Positions 8,216 through 16,264 of a stretch of DNA of 64,000 nt are shown here, in pieces. This DNA comes from Streptomyces sp. NBC_00258. GTDB lineage: Bacteria; Actinomycetota; Actinomycetes; Streptomycetales; Streptomycetaceae. Position numbers and translations under genes: made by a program. The notes under the pieces were generated by a model that saw nothing but the letters and a program-made list of their open reading frames with translations, made no database searches and had not been told where the DNA came from. The first letter of the stretch is position 1. Every line of letters begins with the position of its first letter. The DNA is taken from NCBI RefSeq assembly GCF_036182465.1, contig NZ_CP108081.1:12152001-12216000 (forward strand), written 5' to 3'.

Positions 8216-9699
8216 GCCCGGCCGCCTCGGCACGCGATGCCGTCCTCGCCCTCGACCAGGGCACGAGCGGCACCAAGGGCATGCTCGTCGCCGAGGACGG
8301 CACCGTACTCGCGACCGCTTACCGAGCGCTCAGCCAGCAGTACCCGGCACCAGGCCATGTCGAGCAGGAGCCGGAAGCCCTGTGGACCACCGTGGTGGAG
8401 GTCCTGCGCGAGCTGGCCATGCGCGAAGGCGTACGTCCCGTAGGACTGGGGTTGAGCGTGCAGCGCGAGGCGGTGCTCGTCTGGGAGAGAGCCACTGGAC
8501 GGCCGCTGTCCCGGCTGGTGAGCTGGCAGGACCGCCGTACCGCCGAGCGGTGCGCGGAGCTGGCGCAGAGCCGGCACGCCGGACTGATCACCGAGCGCAC
8601 GGGACTCCCGGTCGACCCGATGTTCTCCGCCAGCAAGGCAGCCTGGCTGCTCGACGACCTCGACCCGGGGCGCGGCCGGGCACGCGCGGGTCTGCTGCGG
8701 GTCGGCACGGTCGACGCCTGGCTGCTGCATCGGCTGACCGGCGGCGCGACCGAGGCCGTGGAGACCGGATCCGCCTCGCGCACCCAGCTCCTGAATCTGG
8801 CCACGGGCGAGTGGGACCCGGAGCTCGCCGAGATCTTCGGCGTCCCGCTGGAAACCCTGCCCGCGGTCACCGCTTCCACCGGCGACTTCGGTCGCATGCG
8901 CGGAGTACCCGGCGTACCGGACGGACTCCCGATCGCCGCCGTCCTCGGCGACTCGCACGCCGCGCTGTTCGCCCAGAGCCACGGCGAAGCCGACGTGGTG
9001 AAGGCGACGTACGGCAGTGGCTCCTCCCTGATGATGCTCTGCCCGCAGGACGTCAAGCTGCCCCACGGCATCGCGCGGACCATTGCCTGGCGGTTCGCCG
9101 GCCAGGAACCCGCCCGCGCGCTGGAGGCAAACATCGCCTCCGCCGGCACAGCCGTCCGCTGGGCCGCCCGGCTGCTGGGAACCGATACAGCAGGGGTTGC
9201 CGAACTGGCCGCCACCGGGCGGGACAGCGGACTTCACCTGGTGCCCGCCTTCGACGGGCTCGGCGCCCCTTACTGGGACCGCGACGCACGGGCCGTCCTC
9301 TCCGGCATCCAGCAGGACACCGGACCCGCCGAACTGGCCCGGGCCGCCGTGGAGTCGCTTGCCTACCAGGTCGCCGACACCCTCACCCGCTTCGAGGACG
9401 CACTCGGCCCCGTGGCCGCACTCTGCGCCGACGGCGGGCCCACCGCCAACGAACGGCTGATGTCCTTCCAGACCGAGCTCACCGGCTGCCCCGTGCTGCG
9501 GGCGGGCGTTCCGGAGTTGTCCGCGCTCGGCGTGGCCCAGCTTGCGGGCATGGCGCTCGGCCTCTGGAGGAGGTCCGACCTGGCGGCCGTCACCCCGCCC
9601 GGGCGCCGGTTCGCACCCATACGGGGCCAGGCCTGGCGCGAGGCTCGCATGGTCGGCTGGCGGCAGGCCGTCGCCCGGGCGCGCGTCATGCCGACCTGA
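8212..9699 (+). CDS. FGGY-family carbohydrate kinase
   Basis: 495 aa, normal length for FGGY kinases. The N-terminal phosphate loop is DQGTSGTK (residues 15-22). SWQDRRTAERC and YGSGSSLMMLCPQ are present, and the C-terminal block ADGGPTANERLMSFQTELTG belongs to the ATP-binding lobe. The GTG start overlaps the upstream stop. Between a split transketolase and a TIM-barrel isomerase the most economical role is an apulose-type kinase: the isomerase makes a ketose, this enzyme phosphorylates it and the transketolase cleaves it. Xylulose or another ketopentose would also be chemically consistent with the order, so the substrate is inferred. Confidence 0.85.
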   Translation: MSPAASARDAVLALDQGTSGTKGMLVAEDGTVLATAYRALSQQYPAPGHVEQEPEALWTTVVEVLRELAMREGVRPVGLGLSVQREAVLVWERATGRPLSRLVSWQDRRTAERCAELAQSRHAGLITERTGLPVDPMFSASKAAWLLDDLDPGRGRARAGLLRVGTVDAWLLHRLTGGATEAVETGSASRTQLLNLATGEWDPELAEIFGVPLETLPAVTASTGDFGRMRGVPGVPDGLPIAAVLGDSHAALFAQSHGEADVVKATYGSGSSLMMLCPQDVKLPHGIARTIAWRFAGQEPARALEANIASAGTAVRWAARLLGTDTAGVAELAATGRDSGLHLVPAFDGLGAPYWDRDARAVLSGIQQDTGPAELARAAVESLAYQVADTLTRFEDALGPVAALCADGGPTANERLMSFQTELTGCPVLRAGVPELSALGVAQLAGMALGLWRRSDLAAVTPPGRRFAPIRGQAWREARMVGWRQAVARARVMPT

Positions 9700-9761
9700 C
9701 AACGCCCACTCGACCGACCACCGAACATCCCGCACCCGTACCACTCCCAAAGGAGAGACCC

Positions 9762-10733
9762 ATGTCCTCGCTCCGTTTCGCAGGCGGCATGTGGAGCTTC
9801 GGCCGCATCATCGACCGCTACGCCACCAACGGCTATGGCCCCGAGGTCGGCGCCCTGGAAGCCATCGACCTCGCCGCCGAGTCCGGCGAGCTGACCGCGC
9901 TCGACCTCAACTACCCTTTCGGCGACGGCGTGAGCGTCGCCGACGTGAAGGCGAAACTGGCCGAGCACGACCTCACCGTCACCAACATCACCCCCGTGAT
10001 CTACGACCGCGGATACCGCTCCGGCTCCTTCACCAGCGCCGACCCCAAACTGCGCCGAGCGGCGATCGACCTCGGCCACGAGGCCGTGGACGTCGCCCGC
10101 GAACTCGGCGCCCGCTACGTGAAGTTCTGGCCCGGCCAGGACGGCTACGACTACCCTTTCCAGGTCGACTACGCCACCCTGCGGCGGCACGCCATCGAGG
10201 GCATCGGCGAGGTGGTCAAGGCCCACCCGGACATGACCTTCGGCATCGAGTACAAGCTGAAGGAACCGCGCACCCGCCTGTTCTGGTCGACGGCTGCCAC
10301 GACCCTGCTCGCACTGGAGCAGATGGGCGCCGACAACATCGGCCTCGTCATCGACTTCGGCCACTCCCTGTTCGCCAAGGAGAACCCCGCCGAGGCCCTC
10401 ACCCTCGCCCACTCCATGGGCCGCCTCGTCGACATCGAACTCTGCGACAACTACCGCGAGTGGGACGACGACCTGACCGCGGGCGCCCTGCACGTCGTCG
10501 AGACCCTGGAATTCCTGCACGTCACCCGGCGGATCGGCTGGGAGCACCCGCTCAAGCTCGACCTGTTCCCCTACCGCGAGGACCCGCGCGAGGCCGTCCG
10601 TGAATCGGTCGCCGCGATCCGCGCCCTCGACCAGCGCGCTGCCCGCATCCCGCTGGACGAGCTGGCCGCCGCCCAGGCGAACCACGACGCCATGACGGCC
10701 CAGCGCATCGTGCGCACCGCGCTGTACGGATAG
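9762..10733 (+). CDS. TIM-barrel sugar isomerase/epimerase (AP endonuclease family 2 fold)
   Basis: 323 aa from the ATG at 9762, preceded by AGGAGAG. The xylose-isomerase-like TIM barrel is recognisable from GARYVKFWPGQDG, FGIEYKLKEPR, LVIDFGHSLF and VDIELCDNY; these strands carry the Glu, Asp and His residues that ligate the metal in this fold. It is last in the transketolase-kinase operon, after a 62-nt gap. An aldose-ketose isomerase here, such as D-apiose to D-apulose, would complete the pathway. A stub matching its first 20 or so residues survives at 14595-14731, evidence of a second former copy. Confidence 0.82.
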   Translation: MSSLRFAGGMWSFGRIIDRYATNGYGPEVGALEAIDLAAESGELTALDLNYPFGDGVSVADVKAKLAEHDLTVTNITPVIYDRGYRSGSFTSADPKLRRAAIDLGHEAVDVARELGARYVKFWPGQDGYDYPFQVDYATLRRHAIEGIGEVVKAHPDMTFGIEYKLKEPRTRLFWSTAATTLLALEQMGADNIGLVIDFGHSLFAKENPAEALTLAHSMGRLVDIELCDNYREWDDDLTAGALHVVETLEFLHVTRRIGWEHPLKLDLFPYREDPREAVRESVAAIRALDQRAARIPLDELAAAQANHDAMTAQRIVRTALYG

Positions 10734-10753
10734 CGCCGCGCGAAGGCATCACC

Positions 10754-10790
10754 CGGGTGTGGGCCCGCAGGGCCGACCCGCACCCGTCTT
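10754..10790 (+). terminator. Probable terminator of the isomerase operon
   Basis: CGGGTGTGGG (10754-10763) pairs with CCCGCACCCG (10777-10786) with one G-T wobble across a 13-nt loop, followed by TCTT. It lies 20 nt after the isomerase stop. Confidence 0.5.
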
Positions 10791-10864
10791 TCCACCCCAC
10801 CCGACCGTCTAAGCGTGGTAACGGCGGAACCCGGCGCCTTTGTACGAGCAAGGGGCACCAAGAC

Positions 10865-11160
10865 GTGAAGCCACAGCCCACCGACAGCGACACCAGAGGA
10901 AGCGTCGCCAGGCTCACCATGGCCGCCGCCATCGGCTGTCTCCTCTTCGGATACGACAACGGCGTGATCTCCGGTGCGCTGCTCCCCGTCTGCCGGGACC
11001 TGCACACCGCCACTCTGATGGCGCAGACCATCGTCGGCATCCTGCTGCTCTGCGCCGTAGCCGGCGCCTGCACGGCTGGTCAGCCGACCGACCGGATGAC
11101 GCAAGATCACCCTCGGCATCGCCTGGGTCTGGACGCCTCTGGACGGCCTCTGCAACCTGT
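10865..11160 (+). pseudogene. Truncated MFS sugar porter
   Basis: From a GTG at 10865 the frame reads a sugar-porter N-terminus: a short hydrophilic lead, then AAIGCLLFGYDNGVISGALL, the signature of the first membrane helix of the sugar porter family, and the start of helix 2. After about 75 residues the frame is lost: RKITLGIAWVWT continues in the +1 frame. The remaining ten helices are absent. It is a remnant of a second uptake system at the end of the locus. Confidence 0.7.
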
Positions 11161-11477
11161 GCCATATGGGACCGTCATAGCTCACTGCAGACGGCCACCA
11201 CCGCACGCGGCCACGGAGAGCGGATTGTCACTCCACGCCGGCAGCGTGCGGGTTTCGGCGCACAGGGCGGTATCGGCCCATGGCCATGTCACACCAGAGT
11301 GCGACCGGATGCAGTAGGCGGCACCCCCAATCTTTTCCGGCTCCGACCGCTGCGTGGCGCCGGGCGGCCACCCAGTCCGAGAGACCGCATCGGCCAAGAT
11401 CCGGACAATTTCCGGGCCAGCGATCCTGCCAAAGTCCCGACGGGCGCTTTTTGCGCTGGTCAGCGACGCGTAGCCCA
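11161..11477. other. Unassigned stretch between two pseudogenes
   Basis: No frame here shows a recognisable protein or a credible start with a ribosome site. It is flanked by a truncated sugar porter and a broken esterase, so it is probably deletion debris. Confidence 0.5.
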
Positions 11478-12240
11478 CGTACTACCAGCAGACGAAGGGC
11501 CTGCTGGTGTCGTACTTGCCGAAGAAGCCGGACTTCTTCGGCTGCCGCAGGGGCGCCTGGCCAGGGCAGGTGCCCTTCAGGCGCCCCTCCGTGCCAAGGT
11601 CCACCCGACGAGCAGGCCTGCGCCCCAGTACGCCTCGCCACCGCCCGCGTAGGGGTTGACCGGGTCGGCGGTGCCGGAGAACGACAGGACGGGCACTCCC
11701 CTCCCGGGCCGGCAGGCGGCGAGGTCGGGCACGTAGGTGCCGTCCGCGTCCATGACGGGCGCCCCCGCGCGCAGGCCCGCCACCGCGGCGATGGCAGCGA
11801 GCCGGTCCGGGTGATCGCAGGCGCACTGCGACGAGGAACTGCTCGTCGTCCGGTCCGCCCGTGCCGGTGACATGCGGGACGTTCCACCGGTATCCGGGCG
11901 CGGCGTCGATCACACCCTGCGGTGCCACGAGCAGGAAGCCCTCTCTGTCTGCGGTCTGCCCCAGTTGACTGCAGTCGAGTTGCTCGGCCGCCGTGCTCTG
12001 GCTGCCGTGCAGGTCCAGCATCGTCGGCAGATGTCCGCGACCCTGCGCCCGCCGAGAGACGTAGACCACCACGGTGCGTTCCAGCCCGCCCGAACGGATG
12101 GTGAGCGTGGTGCGTCCCGCCTTCAGACCGCACCGGCCGAGATCAGTCCGTCGTGCGACGTCTCGGCCGCGGAAGCCGACGACACCGGGGCCGCGAGCAA
12201 CAGGCCGCACAGAAGCGTGAGGGCCGTCCGTAGGACGTTA
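11478..12240 (-). pseudogene. Broken secreted esterase (PHB-depolymerase/LpqC-like)
   Basis: Three minus-strand frames together rebuild a secreted alpha/beta-hydrolase. The signal-peptide-like LTLLCGLLLAAPVSSASAAE lies near 12150-12235. The next frame carries RTVVVYVSRRAQGRGHLPTM, LDLHGSQSTAAEQ and LLVAPQGVIDAAPGYRWNVP. A further frame carries DHPDRLAAIAAVAG and PVLSFSGTADPVNPYAGGGE. At least two frameshifts separate them, no start codon precedes the signal peptide, and the GxSxGG nucleophile region is missing. The family removes acyl or feruloyl groups from polysaccharides, which fits a former polysaccharide-degrading locus. Confidence 0.65.
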
Positions 12241-12369
12241 TCCGGGTGGAGGCCGTGGCCGCGGAGAGGGCCAAGGCACGACGCGGCTCTTGCCAGGACG
12301 TTCAGGGCGTGTGTGGGCACGCCCGCCGCGGTGAAGGTGGTGTTGGTGACGGGGACGTCGTCAGGAAGT

Positions 12370-12688
12370 GGCGGTGTCGCCGACGTACTCGAGCGGCTTG
12401 GCGCTCTTGATCGTCTCCCCGATGTGGTCACTGGTCTCGGGAGACCGCTTGCCGTCCCGGGCGCGGCGGTGGCGGTACTCGTCCAGCCCGGGGTCGGCAC
12501 GTGGTCCCTCACGACCGCGCCGTTGACCTCCGCCTCGTACACGCCCAGGGCGGTCACTCGCAGTTCGCCCGAGCGGATCGGCGCGCGGAGGGCGAATTCC
12601 CCGCGCGGCAGCACGGCCGGGCGGGCCCGGTCCGCGGCGGCTCAGTGGCGGGCGTGATCGCGCAGGCGGTCTAGCGGTGCGTCGTCAT
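12370..12688 (-). pseudogene. Alpha-L-rhamnosidase N-terminal stub
   Basis: A strong ribosome site (GCAGGAGG) precedes ATG 12688, but the frame stops after five codons. Allowing one frameshift gives LDRLRDHARH, a second stop, then RPAVLPRGEFALRAP and RVTALGVYEAEVNGAVVRDH followed by PTPGWTS. The latter blocks are typical of the N-terminal carbohydrate-binding domain of GH78 rhamnosidases. The catalytic domain is gone. Its start lies 106 nt downstream of the glycosidase gene, so the two once formed one operon. Rhamnose and apiose occur together in rhamnogalacturonan II and in apiosyl-glycosides (established knowledge). Confidence 0.6.
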
Positions 12689-12793
12689 GGGAAGCCTCCT
12701 GCGGGAACGTTTCGGGTTGGCATCGGTGCGAGAAGCCGCACGGGAGGCCGCCGAGCATGCCGCCACCGCGCGTGCGGCCGTGCGGGAACACGC

Positions 12794-14554
12794 CTATACG
12801 GCCCGCAGCCGGACCGCGATGAACTGGCGGCCGGGCAGGTCGATGCGGAAGACCCCCTCGTAGGTACCGGGCAGTTCGGTGACGGTCATCCCCCAGGTGT
12901 CGATGACGTCCACTTTCCACCGGATGCCGGGACGCAGCGCGAAGGTGCGGTAGCGCGGCTGGCCGAAGCCGAAGTAGGCGAGGCGGTAGGTGTCGGCGAC
13001 GCCGCCGACTGGGACGTCCCAGTCGCCGAGGAGCGGGCCGATGCCGTCCTGCGGGGACTCCTCCAGGATGCGGTGGAGGAAGGCGATCCGGGCTGGAGAC
13101 TCGCCCTTGAGGGTGCCGCCCTTGGACCACCACAGCACCTCGTCGTCGGCCAGGTAGGTCTCGCCGTGGCCGACGTATCCGCCCCGGACGGCTCCCTCCC
13201 AGAAGCGGCGGACCAGCTCCTGAGCGGGAAGGTTGCCCCAGCCCTGGTCGATGTCGCCCTCGTAGCCGCACTCGTCGATGACCACCGGCTTGTTCCATTC
13301 GGTGCGCCACGCGTCGGTGTTCTCGGCGGTGCGGTAAACGTCGACGCGCTGGACGCTGGCGTGGGTGACCCAGTTGGCGTTGTTGTCCCAGAAGTCCGTG
13401 CAGTTGTGGATGCCCAGCAGGTGGCCATGCGGGTCGGTGTCGCCGATCACGGCGGCCATCCGGTGCCAGTCCTCCTCTGTCTTGGCCCACAGCAGGTCGT
13501 ATTCGTTGGCCAGCGACCACCACACGTTGGGGAGGGCCGCCAGGCGGGCGACCACGTAGCGCAGGTAGCGGTCGTCGGCGACCGGGCCCATGTCGGAGAA
13601 GCCCCAGCGGTCGTAGGGGTGGAAGAGGATCAGGTCGGCCTGGATGCCCAGTTCGCCGAGTTGGCGGATGCGGTTCTCCAGGTGGGTGAAGTAGGCGGGG
13701 TTGAGGTGCCGGAAATCCCAGCCGTCCTTGAGGGAACCGGCGAAGGGGTAGAGCGGCGGTTCGTTGGCGTTGAAGAGGTACGCCTTGGGGAAGACGCACA
13801 TCCGCATCTTGTTGAACGGCGCCTCGGCGAGGGTGCGCAGGGTCCGCTCCTCCAGTTCGTCGCCCTGGTGCGTCCAGGCGTACGCCGTTGTGCCGATGGG
13901 GAGATGACGGGTGCCGTCGGCGTGGCGGAAGTGGAAGGTGTTGTGCACGCGGACCGGGCCGTGTTCGCCGGGGGCGGCGGGGAGGCAGTCGAAGGTGCCG
14001 GTGATGCCGGTCAGGGAGCGGGAGTTGGAGGTGGTGGCGAAGCCCCAGGCGCCCTCTTCGTCGGGCATGAGGCGCAGGCGGTGGATGCCGTCGTCGTCGT
14101 AGAAGCCGTGCGCGGTGAGGGTGCGCCCGGTGTCCTGGTGGATGAACTCGGCGCTCAGCGCGATGTCGGTGAAGGGGTTTCCGTGAGCCGGACCGTGGAG
14201 TTCGAGCTCGAACGGGTGCCAACGGGTGACCGAGGAGGGCCAGTCGGCGTCGGCGCTGCCGAGCGGGACCTCGGGTCCTTCGTAGCTGTCGGAGGGGACG
14301 GTCACCGCCTCGGTGGGGCGCGGTTGATCGGCCAGGGTCTCGTCGACGGTGGCGAGTTCGACGAAGAAGGCGTCCCTAGCCTCGGGGTTGGCGCGGGTGT
14401 TGTCGAGGAAGCCGACGACCTGCGCGAGGCTGACGTGGCGCAGTTGCACACCGAGGGGGGCGTTGACGATGCCGGAGAGGTGTTTGCGGACGACGGCCGT
14501 GGCCTGCCGGTTGCGCAGGACGTCGCCGAGGAGAGAGTCGGGGCTGTACGGCAT
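12794..14554 (-). CDS. DUF5060-DUF4038-DUF5605 glycoside hydrolase, apiosidase-related
   Basis: 586 aa from the ATG at 14554, preceded by CTGGAG; the longer frame to 14731 includes debris of another gene. After about 110 residues comes an Ig-like DUF5060 domain (RWHPFELELHGPAHGNPFTD), then the DUF4038 TIM barrel with GTTAYAWTHQGDELEERTLR, then a C-terminal beta domain. Candidate catalytic acids are the Glu in SLANEYD and the Glu in VIDECGYEG, the usual positions in clan GH-A barrels. DUF4038 is the domain of GH140 apiosidases, which free D-apiose from rhamnogalacturonan II. There is no signal peptide, so it may act inside the cell on imported oligosaccharides. Its promoter region carries the same operator as the importer and the transketolase operon. 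Confidence 0.82.
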   Translation of the reverse strand: MPYSPDSLLGDVLRNRQATAVVRKHLSGIVNAPLGVQLRHVSLAQVVGFLDNTRANPEARDAFFVELATVDETLADQPRPTEAVTVPSDSYEGPEVPLGSADADWPSSVTRWHPFELELHGPAHGNPFTDIALSAEFIHQDTGRTLTAHGFYDDDGIHRLRLMPDEEGAWGFATTSNSRSLTGITGTFDCLPAAPGEHGPVRVHNTFHFRHADGTRHLPIGTTAYAWTHQGDELEERTLRTLAEAPFNKMRMCVFPKAYLFNANEPPLYPFAGSLKDGWDFRHLNPAYFTHLENRIRQLGELGIQADLILFHPYDRWGFSDMGPVADDRYLRYVVARLAALPNVWWSLANEYDLLWAKTEEDWHRMAAVIGDTDPHGHLLGIHNCTDFWDNNANWVTHASVQRVDVYRTAENTDAWRTEWNKPVVIDECGYEGDIDQGWGNLPAQELVRRFWEGAVRGGYVGHGETYLADDEVLWWSKGGTLKGESPARIAFLHRILEESPQDGIGPLLGDWDVPVGGVADTYRLAYFGFGQPRYRTFALRPGIRWKVDVIDTWGMTVTELPGTYEGVFRIDLPGRQFIAVRLRAV

Positions 14555-14594
14555 CGGGGCTCCAGGGGATAAGGGCGGGGCGGCGGGGTCAGTG

Positions 14595-14731
14595 CTTGGT
14601 GTCGTGACCCTCGTAGCGGAACCGACGGGCGTCGACGACGCCGGCGGACCGTAGCCGTCGGTGGCGTACCGGTCGATGGTGCGGCCGAAACTCCACATCC
14701 CTCCGGCATGACTGCGCGGCGTGATCGACAC
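14595..14731 (-). pseudogene. Deletion scar: isomerase N-terminus joined to another gene's tail
   Basis: The minus-strand frame from 14731 encodes HAGGMWSFGRTIDRYATDGY, closely matching residues 7-26 of the isomerase at 9762 (FAGGMWSFGRIIDRYATNGY). The match then stops abruptly and a different frame ends in DARRFRYEGHDTKH and a stop. An in-frame deletion seems to have removed most of a second isomerase gene and most of its downstream neighbour, leaving their fused ends in front of the glycosidase. Confidence 0.65.
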
Positions 14732-14741
14732 AAGATCTACC

Positions 14742-14812
14742 TGAATTAATATTCAAATACCGGTGAACAGGGGATGGCCGGGAACGTAAGCCGGGCCCGT
14801 TGTGCATGTCAA
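14742..14812 (-). promoter_or_regulatory. Promoter and operator of the glycosidase operon
   Basis: On the minus strand TTGACA (14812-14807), 18 nt, TACGTT (14788-14783). These are the same two hexamers and spacer as at 2049-2078. TGAAT-TAAT-ATTCA occupies 14742-14755, 27 nt after the -10 box. It now drives the isomerase scar and then the glycosidase. Confidence 0.72.
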
Positions 14813-14895
14813 GAGTGCACCGCCACTTTTCCCAATCGCCGCAAACAGCCTATAGAACCCCTACTGCCCCCGCCCGATCACCCCCTGTCGGCGCC

Positions 14896-14962
14896 TTGAC
14901 GTGATACTGGGAGGTGGCACACTATCCCGAAAAATATAAACCACTTTGTGAATGAATATTCA
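14896..14962 (+). promoter_or_regulatory. Promoter and operator upstream of regulator copy 3
   Basis: TTGACG (14896-14901), 18 nt, CACTAT (14920-14925), then TGAAT-GAAT-ATTCA at 14949-14962, 23 nt further on. Layout and hexamers mirror the regulator copy 1 promoter. The operator again contains an ATG (14952), as at 6354. Confidence 0.7.
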
Positions 14963-15176
14963 CACGCTCGCCACTGGCCACGCCGCCTCGGCGCGCTACC
15001 GCGACCTGCGGCAGGTCACCCGTGACGGCCGGCCGCAGCCGTGGAGCCGCTTCGGAACATGTCCACCAAAGTCCGGGGGCGGATTGTGAAGACGAACCGG
15101 AACGGCTGCGGCGGCTGGCGGCCTGGCACGACGCGGTGGCGCGCAGCCGGAACGCGAGGAAGGTGCCCACCTCATG
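14952..15176 (+). pseudogene. Remnant reading frame under an operator-controlled promoter
   Basis: The ATG inside the operator opens a frame starting MNIHTLATGHAASARYRDLR, which stops after about 46 codons. A second frame ending ARSRNARKVPTS runs into the start of the SorC gene. The first 20 residues align without gaps to the start of transketolase subunit 1 (MDIQMLSAVPGATSRLRDLR), sharing M, I, L, A, R and RDLR. It may be the head of a lost paralogous operon. Neither part is long enough to identify. Confidence 0.35.
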
Positions 15177-16220
15177 AGCCCGGCATCAGAGGGCCGGACC
15201 GGCCCGAATCTCAGTAGTGTTCAGGGGGTGTCCCAACATCCAGACCTCACCAGCCACGAGCCGGTCGACAAACTCCGGCTTATCGTCCGTGTTGCCCGGA
15301 TGTACCACGAACGCGGCTTGCGCCAGGCCCGGATCGCCGAAGCGCTGAACCTCTCCCAGGCCGGCGTCTCCCGGCTGCTGCGCAGCGCGGCCGAGCTGGG
15401 CGTGGTGCGTACCGTCGTGGTCTCCCCTGAAGGGATCCACAGCGACCTGGAGGACGCGGTCGCCGAGCGCTACCAGCTGACCGACGTGGTGATCATCGAC
15501 GGTGACGACCTGCTCGACCACCCGCGCAGCCTGCTCCGCGCCCTCGGCTCTGGTGCCGCCAGCTACCTGGAGACCGCCTTCCGCCCCGGGGACCTGATCG
15601 GGGTCTCCACCTGGAGCGAGACCCTGTTGGCCGCCGCCAACGTGATGCAGCCAGCCAAGCAGCAGGTGGCCGACAAGGTCGTCCAGCTCATGGGCGGTAT
15701 GGGCGACCCCCAGGGCCAGGTCCAGGCCACCCGCCTCACCGCCCGCCTCGCCGACCTGACCGGCGGCACCCCGCTCTTCGTCCGGGCCCCGGGTCTGGTC
15801 GGCTCCGCCGAGGCCCGGCTCTCCCTGCTCCACGACCCGACGGTGGCGGAGGTCAGCCAGGCATGGCAGCAGCTGACCGTCGTCCTCGTCGGCATTGGCA
15901 GCGTCGAGCCCTCGCCGCTGCTGCGGCTCAGCGGGAACGCGGTCGCGGAGGACGAGCTGGCGCGGCTGCGGTCGCTGGGGGCGGTCGGGGACATCTGCCA
16001 GCGCTTCTTCGACGAGAACGGGACATACGTCGACGCTGGGCTGGGCGAGCGGACAATCGGCATCTCGGCGGACCAGCTCCGCACGGTCCCCCGCCGCCTC
16101 GCCGTCGCGGGCGGCCTGCGCAAGTACGCCGCCGTGCGGGGGGCGTTGAGGGGGCGGTGGATCACGGCGCTGGTGACGGACACGAGTACGGCGCGGCGGC
16201 TGCTGGAGGAAGAGGAGTGA
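15174..16220 (+). CDS. SorC-family transcriptional regulator (copy 3)
   Basis: 348 aa from ATG 15174, with GAGGAAGG about 10 nt upstream; a GTG at 15228 would align better with copy 1 but has no spaced ribosome site. The HTH is at about residues 50-71 (ARIAEALNLSQAGVSRLLR), followed by the SorC effector domain (GVSTWSETLLAAANVMQPAK, VQLMGGMGDPQGQVQATR). It is very close to copy 1, so both probably bind the same TGAAT/ATTCA sites; the shared recognition helix supports this. Two near-identical regulators at both ends of the locus suggest duplication of the locus or of its control module. Confidence 0.87.
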   Translation: MSPASEGRTGPNLSSVQGVSQHPDLTSHEPVDKLRLIVRVARMYHERGLRQARIAEALNLSQAGVSRLLRSAAELGVVRTVVVSPEGIHSDLEDAVAERYQLTDVVIIDGDDLLDHPRSLLRALGSGAASYLETAFRPGDLIGVSTWSETLLAAANVMQPAKQQVADKVVQLMGGMGDPQGQVQATRLTARLADLTGGTPLFVRAPGLVGSAEARLSLLHDPTVAEVSQAWQQLTVVLVGIGSVEPSPLLRLSGNAVAEDELARLRSLGAVGDICQRFFDENGTYVDAGLGERTIGISADQLRTVPRRLAVAGGLRKYAAVRGALRGRWITALVTDTSTARRLLEEEE

Positions 16221-16264
16221 GGGAGGCACCGTGGCCGACGCCCCCTATTGATGTGCTGGGGTGG

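Noticed and set aside
8091..9750. Long alternative frames on both strands over the FGGY kinase
   Set aside because: Arg/Pro/Gly-rich translations without motifs; the kinase frame carries all conserved blocks and coupled start and stop.
12736..12785. Hairpin CCGCACGG/CCGTGCGG between the glycosidase and the rhamnosidase stub
   Set aside because: The loop is over 30 nt, alternative pairings exist in this GC-rich stretch, and no U-run follows.
12677..14572. 631-codon plus-strand frame opposite the glycosidase
   Set aside because: Val/Gly/Glu-rich antisense shadow; the minus strand shows DUF5060/DUF4038 motifs.
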